A stretch of 8,703 nucleotides of DNA, taken from NCBI GenBank assembly GCA_028699795.1, contig JAQVTZ010000079.1:1-8703 (forward strand). Direction: 5' to 3'. Origin of the DNA: Clostridia bacterium (lineage in GTDB: Bacteria; Bacillota; Clostridia; Christensenellales; DTU072). This document shows positions 1 through 6,500 of this stretch, piece by piece (positions within the stretch are counted from its first letter, which is position 1; every line of letters starts with the position of its first letter). The position numbers and the translations under genes were made by a program. The notes beneath the pieces were generated by a model. The model worked only from the letters and a program-made list of their open reading frames with translations, had not been told where the DNA came from and did no database searches.

Positions 1-528
1 CACATGGTGGTCACGCCCAGCGGGTTGGATTATATCAGACTGACACCCGAGGATATGGTTGTGGTAGATATCGATACGCTAGAGTACGACAGTCCTATTA
101 AACCTACTTCGGAAAAAAAGATACACGCGGCAATTTATCGCGAGCGCAAGGATATCAATGCCGTAATCCATAGTCATCCGTTGCATTGCAGTTCGGTGGC
201 GGCGGCACGCAGAGAGATACCCGTAATGAGTCCCGAGATGCAACAGCTTGTAGGCGGGTCTGCCCGTACGGGTAAATACGGATTGCCGGGCACAAAAAAA
301 CTGACGGCAGGCACGGTGGAAGCACTTCAAGGGCGCAACGCGTGTTTGCAAGCCAATCACGGGGTTATCGCTTGCGCAGATTCTATTGAAAAAGCGTTCG
401 AAGTGTGCAGAGTGATGGAAGAGTCCGCCAAACTGTTTATCGAAAGAGAAACAAAAAACATACTCGGCAAAAAAGATATTGCCGATGGAGACATTATCGA
501 AGCTTTTTATACGATAAGCTCAAAATAA
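1..528 (+). CDS. Class II aldolase, L-fuculose/ribulose-phosphate aldolase type (5' partial)
   Basis: This is a zinc-dependent cytoplasmic aldolase of the class II aldolase/adducin family, expected to cleave a phosphorylated ketose or deoxy-ketose to dihydroxyacetone phosphate plus an aldehyde. Counting from the Met at base 4, the TPSGLDY phosphate-loop motif is at residues 4-10. The expected zinc and catalytic residues are present: Glu37, the His56-Ser-His58 pair, and His119 in NHGVIACADS, which closely resembles the HHGLIAC segment of E. coli FucA. The reading frame is open to base 1 and the GNxS motif that should precede this segment is missing. The true start is therefore upstream, and about 36 residues are lost compared with the ~215-residue FucA. 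The Met at base 4 is internal. No terminator follows and the symporter gene starts 40 bases on, so the two are probably cotranscribed. The exact substrate (fuculose-, rhamnulose- or ribulose-phosphate) cannot be settled from sequence alone. Confidence 0.9.
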   Translation, partial: HMVVTPSGLDYIRLTPEDMVVVDIDTLEYDSPIKPTSEKKIHAAIYRERKDINAVIHSHPLHCSSVAAARREIPVMSPEMQQLVGGSARTGKYGLPGTKKLTAGTVEALQGRNACLQANHGVIACADSIEKAFEVCRVMEESAKLFIERETKNILGKKDIADGDIIEAFYTISSK

Positions 529-568
529 GCAGTTCCTTTCCTATCGATTTATACATTACGGAGAAAAA

Positions 569-2035
569 ATGGCACAAAAAGCCTTTCTACATAAACTGTT
601 GGGCACCACGCCCAACGACGGAGATATCCAACCCAAAGAAATCATAAGTTACAGTATTGCGGGCTTCGGCCAAAACTTGATTTGTACGGTGATTGGCTCT
701 TATTTAACAATTTTCATGACGGATGCCATTGGCTTTCCCGCACTAAGCGTGGCGTTTTTGATGCTGTTTGCAAGACTGTTTGATGCGCTCAACGACCCGA
801 TTATGGGAAGTATTGTAGACAGAACGCGTTCTCCTTGGGGGAAGTGCCGTCCTTATCTTAAATGGATGCCCATTCCTATCGCGATTATGACGATAGCGTG
901 CTTTTTGCCTGTCTATAACTCCTCGAAATTGAGCTTTGGTTTGATTTCGGCGGTCTACATATTATGGGGTATTATTTACACGGTGGCGGATGTGCCTTAC
1001 TGGGGGCTGTCGTCCGCGCTGACTTCGGATACCTATAAAAGAGGAAATTTGCTTACGGTGGCAAGATTGGCGTGTACTCTCGGAGGCGGTTTGGTGACCA
1101 TTATTATCCCCCAAATCACCGCATTTGTGACAAGCGTCAACACTGCGGAAACCGTACAGCGGCCGCTTGCGTTCACCTATTTCTTTGCCGCCGTTGCATT
1201 TACGGTTATCGCAATCCCCATGTTCTATTTGGGATTCCGCAATACCAAAGAAAGAATGACGGACAACTGCTCCGAAGTGCCGTCGCTCAAGCACAACCTA
1301 AAACTCTTATTCAAAAACACGCCTCTTTTATTGATTGTGCTTTCAGGCGTATTGGGCTCGGCAAAAATGGCGTACGCGTACACGGGTGGATTGTATTTTG
1401 CAAAATATGTGCTTGCGGATGTCACTTTTATGGGTATGACGGGGGAGGGATTATATACGATTATCACGCTTGCCGTAGTGCCGGGAGGACTTGCCGCATC
1501 GCTCGCGGTGCCTTGGTTTACCAGACACTTCGGCAAGAAAGCGACCTTGATATGGTCTAACCTAATGGGCTCTGCGGTCATGTTCATTATGTTCTTCGTG
1601 GGGTATAGGTCTTCAACGGGCCTGATTGTCGCGCTTGTCGGTATGGTGCTGGTGGGGATTCCGCAAGGTTTTACCAACATCATAAATTACGCGATGATAG
1701 CCGACTCCGTCGAATATCTGGAATGGAAGACGGGAGAGCGCGCAGAAGGCATTTGTTTTGCCATGCAAACGCTGATTAACAAAATCGGTATGGCGGCGGG
1801 AGCGTTTATTGGTGTGCTTGCTTATTATATGGCGGGCGTGACCCCCAATAACCCCGGCATGCTGGACGAGAAAGGGAAGGATATTTTATGGGCGATGCTG
1901 GTGCTTTTGGGCGCTCTGAGTATGTTGTTTACGGCGGTGCCGATGTTCTTCTATACCTTTACCGAGAAACGACAAAAAGAAGTGGTGGCGATTCTTGCCG
2001 CGCGCAAGGCGGCTCAAAGCAATAATGAGCAGTAA
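569..2035 (+). CDS. GPH-family (MelB-like) cation:sugar symporter
   Basis: This is a 488-residue, roughly twelve-helix inner-membrane symporter of the glycoside-pentoside-hexuronide:cation family (major facilitator superfamily). The family signature runs from residue 71: FDALNDPIMG, then D84, then RSPWGKCRPY. Compared from memory with E. coli/Salmonella MelB, the cation site appears complete: Asp72 and Asp76 (MelB D55, D59), Thr138 (T121) and Lys405 (K377). Sugar-site Asp141 and Trp145 in DVPYW (D124, W128) and Arg166 (R149) are also kept. MelB Asp19 is replaced by Asn36, as in many xyloside/glucuronide-type members. The second-half signature ADSVEYLEWKTGERAEG (379-394) is clear. A ~24-residue hydrophilic N-terminal extension precedes helix 1, and the C-terminal tail is charged. 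The start is supported by CGGAG at 559-563, 5 bases ahead. It sits 40 bases after the aldolase gene and probably supplies that pathway; the transported sugar is unknown. Confidence 0.93.
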   Translation: MAQKAFLHKLLGTTPNDGDIQPKEIISYSIAGFGQNLICTVIGSYLTIFMTDAIGFPALSVAFLMLFARLFDALNDPIMGSIVDRTRSPWGKCRPYLKWMPIPIAIMTIACFLPVYNSSKLSFGLISAVYILWGIIYTVADVPYWGLSSALTSDTYKRGNLLTVARLACTLGGGLVTIIIPQITAFVTSVNTAETVQRPLAFTYFFAAVAFTVIAIPMFYLGFRNTKERMTDNCSEVPSLKHNLKLLFKNTPLLLIVLSGVLGSAKMAYAYTGGLYFAKYVLADVTFMGMTGEGLYTIITLAVVPGGLAASLAVPWFTRHFGKKATLIWSNLMGSAVMFIMFFVGYRSSTGLIVALVGMVLVGIPQGFTNIINYAMIADSVEYLEWKTGERAEGICFAMQTLINKIGMAAGAFIGVLAYYMAGVTPNNPGMLDEKGKDILWAMLVLLGALSMLFTAVPMFFYTFTEKRQKEVVAILAARKAAQSNNEQ

Positions 2036-2060
2036 GTAAGAAGTGAATAGGGATAAAATA

Positions 2061-2089
2061 TTGACAAATAGATGCGGTTATGCTATATT
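2061..2089 (+). promoter_or_regulatory. Sigma-A promoter for the transposase-like gene
   Basis: A perfect TTGACA -35 box (2061-2066) is followed by a 17-base spacer and a TATATT -10 box (2084-2089). A TG at 2081-2082 makes an extended -10. Transcription should begin near 2096, leaving a ~42-base leader before the ATG at 2138. The box starts only 25 bases after the symporter stop. I see no terminator between them, so read-through from the sugar operon may add to expression. Confidence 0.8.
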
Positions 2090-2120
2090 TCCATTGGCGG
2101 AAGCCGCACAGAGTCACGCC

Positions 2121-2127
2121 GAGGAGG
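2121..2127 (+). promoter_or_regulatory. Ribosome binding site that sets the start at 2138
   Basis: GAGGAGG lies 10 bases ahead of the ATG at 2138. The longer reading from the ATG at 2072 has no Shine-Dalgarno sequence, and that ATG lies inside the promoter spacer, upstream of the expected transcription start. The 2138 start is therefore preferred. Confidence 0.8.
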
Positions 2128-2137
2128 ACGAGAGACT

Positions 2138-3235
2138 ATGACCAAAACATCGATACCGTCATATAAAGAAAGCGACAGAGATTATTTGAGCGCGACGAAC
2201 GCCTGGAAGCCCGTCTTTTACAAAGCGGCAGTGGAGGGCAAAAATTCTGTTGTGGCGTTCCCCGACGACGGCGCCAAACGCTTTTATGTAGAGTGCCTTA
2301 AGGGTGCTTTTTCCAATTTACCCATCCAACTTGTCGCTTATTCCGTCATCAATAACAGAGCGTATTTTGTGATAGGTTCTTGGGATCAGGCTCCCGTCAG
2401 TTTTTTACGTTATTTAGAAGCGGCGAACCAAAGATACAGCGTCTATTATTGCGCAAACTATATCAATTCCGGTACTGCTTTTAAAGACAAAATTCGTTAC
2501 AAAAAAATCAAAGACGAATCCCAAATCGTTAACGCAATCGCGATTGTGCACGGTCAACCAGCCGCAACAAGGCTTTGCCGCGGGTACAACGATTACGAGT
2601 TTACGTCTTATAACGAAATCGCAGGTAAAGGATTGTCTACGCTTTTGCCGCTGTATCAACTGTTCGGTCAAGAACAAGTTGCTGCGGATTATATGAGGGC
2701 CCACAATTATCCTCCGTTACGCATCCCGCCCGATTTTTTGCCGCTTCCCAAGCAAGATAATTTCGATATCGAGTTCGAAAACTGTCTGATAAATTTCAAG
2801 TGTTACGACAAAAACAACATCCCCAAGTCCGTCCTGCCCAAAATAGTGATAGACTTAAATGATAAATGCAATTATTATTTCGATTTTATTGTGGAGAGTC
2901 TTTTAACGCGCAAACAAGAAAAGTATGAGCTTCTGGTTACGGTTTTGGCCGAAATGAGCGTGCGCCTGCGCTATACCTATGACGAAGCGCTCTCGCGGCT
3001 AGGCGTCGCAAGCAACGACAACATGCTCATTATGGATATTGTTATTTATATCAATAATGAACTTTCTTACAGTTATGACTATATAATGGGGATGCTCGGT
3101 CTTGCCTATCCCAACCTTCCTTTTTACCGTGATTTGCTTAATTATATGTGCACACTTAAAGGCTTAGATAAAATTCAAGCAATGAAAAAGCTGGGTATTA
3201 CAGATCAAGGCATGTTGGGCGCGGGATTACAATAA
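2138..3235 (+). CDS. Y1/REP-associated transposase-like protein, catalytic residues apparently lost
   Basis: This 365-residue protein has an N-terminal half that follows the order of motifs in the Y1 (IS200-like/RAYT) transposase fold. A first strand and dipping loop (residues 23-58) are followed by the strand IQLVAYSVINNRAYFVI (63-79), where active enzymes have a (P)NHVH motif. A helix and a GTAFKDKIRYKKI segment (112-124) match the usual G-x-x-F/W-x-x-R-Y/F-K. IVHGQPAATRL (136-146) matches YIHxNPVxAGL, and DYEFTSY (152-158) matches Y-P/x-W-S-S-Y. The two HUH histidines read Arg74 and Tyr76, and the expected catalytic Tyr reads Ile136, so strand cleavage is unlikely. Residues ~210-365 are mostly helical. 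They contain three similar helices ending in LG: YDEALSRLGV (281-290), YDYIMGMLGL (313-322) and DKIQAMKKLGI (344-354). The gene has its own promoter and terminator, with no terminal repeats seen, which suggests a domesticated gene. Its role is unknown; nucleic-acid binding is an inference. Confidence 0.7.
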   Translation: MTKTSIPSYKESDRDYLSATNAWKPVFYKAAVEGKNSVVAFPDDGAKRFYVECLKGAFSNLPIQLVAYSVINNRAYFVIGSWDQAPVSFLRYLEAANQRYSVYYCANYINSGTAFKDKIRYKKIKDESQIVNAIAIVHGQPAATRLCRGYNDYEFTSYNEIAGKGLSTLLPLYQLFGQEQVAADYMRAHNYPPLRIPPDFLPLPKQDNFDIEFENCLINFKCYDKNNIPKSVLPKIVIDLNDKCNYYFDFIVESLLTRKQEKYELLVTVLAEMSVRLRYTYDEALSRLGVASNDNMLIMDIVIYINNELSYSYDYIMGMLGLAYPNLPFYRDLLNYMCTLKGLDKIQAMKKLGITDQGMLGAGLQ

Positions 3236-3286
3236 TATTTGCAAGAAACCAGTTTGCCACAGGCGAAGTAAATAGAGATTCTATAT

Positions 3287-3324
3287 AGAGCTGTCTCGTT
3301 AATAGCGAAGGCGGCTCTTTTTTT
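3287..3324 (+). terminator. Rho-independent terminator after the transposase-like gene
   Basis: The arms at 3287-3298 and 3306-3318 form a 12-pair stem with two G-T wobbles and one bulged A, closed by a 7-base loop. A run of seven T's (3318-3324) follows directly. It lies 51 bases after the stop codon and separates this unit from the lipoprotein gene. Confidence 0.82.
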
Positions 3325-3401
3325 GTTTGGACTTTGTGAGAAAGGAACGAACCCAAGTTTTCCGCATATAAAAATAATAGTAAATAAAACATTTTTTCTT
3401 A

Positions 3402-3430
3402 TTGTACAGATTTAGTTTATATGCTATACT
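3402..3430 (+). promoter_or_regulatory. Extended -10 promoter for the giant lipoprotein
   Basis: TTGTAC (3402-3407), a 17-base spacer and TATACT (3425-3430) with TG at 3422-3423 form an extended -10 promoter. The -35 box is weak, but an A/T-tract stretch at about 3368-3400 could serve as an UP element. The expected start is near 3437, giving a leader of ~70 bases before the ATG at 3508. The GCTATA(C/T)T core is shared with the promoter at 2061. Confidence 0.65.
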
Positions 3431-3442
3431 TCTACTGTATAT

Positions 3443-3461
3443 ATATTTATAATATAAATAT
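3443..3461 (+). repeat. AT-only inverted repeat in the lipoprotein leader
   Basis: ATATTTAT (3443-3450) and its exact reverse complement (3454-3461) flank a 3-base centre. It falls about 6-25 bases after the predicted transcription start. It could act as an operator or as a weak 5' hairpin in the mRNA. The composition is pure A/T in an AT-rich stretch, so chance is a real alternative. Confidence 0.4.
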
Positions 3462-3507
3462 TAAAAAGAACCGTATAGGGTGGACCTAATCCCGGAGGCT
3501 TAAATAC

Positions 3508-6500
3508 ATGAAAAGAATTACGCTATTGATTTTGATTGTCGCAATCTTGCTGACCGCAGTATTTCTTTCTGGTTGCAATAACGAAAAATCGATTATTCAT
3601 TCCATAGAACTATACACACAGCCTACAACAGTATATTTGCAAGGCCAAGACCTCAATCTCAACGGCGCCCAGTTGCTTATTAAATATGACGACAATTCCG
3701 AGCATTTGGTGACGATTACCGAAGATATGATAAGCGGATACGACAAAAACCTTTTAGGCGAGCAATTCGTGGTAATCCGATACGAAAGCGAAATAATATC
3801 GCTTCCAATAAGAATCGTTTCACCCGAACTTGTGGGAATAGATATTCATACATTGCCTTCCAAAGTAAATTACATACAAGGTCAGCTTTTTAACATAGAC
3901 GGTTGCAAAATCAATGTCGACTACGCTGGCGGCGCGACCCAAGTGGTTGATGTGACAGAAGAAATGTGTAATCTAAGCGTAATAGATATGGATGTTGTGG
4001 GCACGCAAGTCGTTACGGTAAGTTATTCCGTCGATGGCGTCCAACGCACGGCGACCTTTAATATATTTATCGTGCCCAAGGTTTTGCAGAGTATGGAAAT
4101 CACGGCATCGCCCACCAAAGAAATCTATTATGTGGGCGAAACACTCGATCTCAGCGGCGGCGAAATCTTTTTGTCCTATAACAGCGGATACCCCGAAAGA
4201 GTAGACATGGCCGAGTTCTATAATGACGGTCAAGGCAATTTGGATATCCAATGGAACAATACAGTAATTGCCAACCGTTCCGTGGTCAATCTAACATATC
4301 ATTATACAGACCCCACTACAGATGACGGCCAAACCATAGATTTTACGGCTACATTCGATGTTACCGTTACCGAGCGGGATATCTCTTATGTCGAGATTCT
4401 CAACCCAACTTCCGATACCGCTTACAGATATCAGCTGTTGGGGACGCCGATAGACCTTACGGGGCTTTTGTTGCGTGTAACTTACAATAACGGCACCACC
4501 GAAGTTCTCAATTTTACAGGCGATCCCGAGACCGATCCCATGCAGACGCAAAGAGTGTCGGTAGAAGGGTATAACAGCAACGGGATTGAGTATATCGGAT
4601 ACCAAGCGGTAAACCTTGTTTTTTACTATAGCGGAGTGCGTCTTAAAACCACATTCGAGTTAGCGATCAATCTTAACAATAAATCGGTTTCGGGCGTGCG
4701 CCTCATATTGCCCGCGGGTACCATTTACGACGAAAACGATATGCCTTGTTTCTATCAAGATACGCCCGTTTATCCTTTTACAAATACAGATAGCGGATTG
4801 CAAGGTTGGAAATATGTGATGCTATACGATAACGGCACCGAGTCCGATGCCGAATATGACCTTATCAGCAGTATGTTCGAGGGAACGAGTGTCAAAAACG
4901 GCGTTTATTTCCCCGAAGTGGGGCAACAGACTTGGTATTTAAGGTATAACCAAATTCATAATATTCCTTTCGAGTTTCGTATTATACCCAAAGAAATAGA
5001 GGATGCTTCCATAAGATTTTTAGACGGTTACAAAACTTATTACGGGTTCGACCTTAATGTAGAAGGGATGATGCTTGATTTACAATACAATAACGGCGAA
5101 ACCGAATCTATTTATGTAACACCCAGTATGATACAACAGTTTTCTTCCGATGTTATGGGAGAACAAACGATTAAGGTAGGCTACAGCAACAAGTATACGA
5201 CAGAGCAAGGTATCGAAGTAGAAGCGACGGTAACACTTGTCAAAAAAGTAAAAGATAATTATAGCATTGGGTTCAAGACACTTCCCAAAACCGATTATAT
5301 AAGAGACGAAATACTGACTTTAGACGGAGTCCAAATTAACATTCAGTATGACGAAGGCGAATCGGCCTCAACCGAAGTGATAGAAGCAGACGACCTTACG
5401 GATGATTGGGTGATGCTCGATACGCCGCTTATAGAGGGCGCCGTTACTTTCCGCAACAGCGACGGTTGGACGCTTACTGCGTTTCACTTATCGTCTGATT
5501 GGGCGTTTATCGAGATAGGCACGACACAGGTCTATTTGTCTTATGAGGGATTATCTTCATTTAATAACGGAGCAGGCTATACCGTGACCGTAACCGACCC
5601 TGTCAACAGCATTGTATTACAAGGCTATTTCGACAGCGTGTTTTCGGGACAAGAACTTCCCTTGGACGACAAAAACATTCGTGTCAATTATACTTCGGGA
5701 AGATACCAAATTGTTTCGGTTACGAAAGATATGGTCAATTATAATCCGCGCAATCTTTTGCCGGGTCCCCGCTTACTAATTCTTTCTTATACTGATCCCA
5801 TTACAGAAGAGGTGTTTACGACTGAAGCGACCATAGAAGTTTTAGAAAAAGCTCTTAGGCGCATCGAAATCATTACGCCGCCAGACAAAACAGAGTATCT
5901 TTATACCGTTGGGTCTTCGGGAGAAAGTTTGGACTACACCGGTCTAGAAATTATGTTCCATTATAACAATGGCACTTCCGATATTGTTGCGGTAAACGAA
6001 GAGAATATCATGGATTTCAGTTTTGACAATTTCGATACAAGTGTCGAAAACGAAGCGCTCGAGGTTCATGTTGTTTATATCAATTACGACGACATTCCCA
6101 GAGAAAATGTATATGAAGAAATTTTTGATACCTTTATGATTGCCGTTAGGGATGTCGTTGTATCAAGTCTTAAATGGGTCGGACCCGGTTTCTGGCCAGT
6201 CGTAACTTCGGAAGAAGGCAAAGACTTTAATATGATCGACTCTATTGTAGGATACGTAATAGAAGTAACCTATTCCGACGGGTTAATTGAGAATAAAGCA
6301 ATACAACAATTCGCATCCCAACTAGAAGTGGTAGGATATAACAGAAATACGGCAATCAGACAAAACATATCTTTGGTCTATAACCAAAACAGCGAGGTGT
6401 CCTTAAAAGTAGAAGTCAATGTCATCCCCCGTATACTAGACTCAATCGCATTGATTGCCTCCCAAAATATAGAAGTGATAGAAAACAATGAGATAGACCT

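Noticed and set aside
4..6. ATG at base 4 as the real start of the aldolase
   Set aside because: The frame is open upstream to the window edge and the family's N-terminal ~36 residues, including GNxS, would be missing.
405..647. 80-codon plus-strand frame overlapping the aldolase end and symporter start
   Set aside because: It is out of frame with two well-supported genes, has a basic low-complexity product and no ribosome binding site.
2036..2060. Possible terminator between the symporter and the transposase-like gene
   Set aside because: No inverted repeat followed by a T run is present in these 25 bases.
2072..2137. Longer N-terminus for the transposase-like protein, starting at the ATG at 2072
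   Set aside because: It lacks a ribosome binding site and lies between the -35 and -10 boxes of a strong promoter, so it would not be in the mRNA. The extra 22 residues look like translated non-coding DNA.
2138..3330. Intact insertion sequence of the IS200/IS605 type
   Set aside because: The catalytic residues are missing and no subterminal hairpins or REP-like repeated palindromes were found flanking the gene by eye.
3198..3392. 64-codon minus-strand frame across the end of the transposase-like gene and the following gap
   Set aside because: It runs through the terminator hairpin and its T run, has no promoter or domain support, and is best explained as chance.
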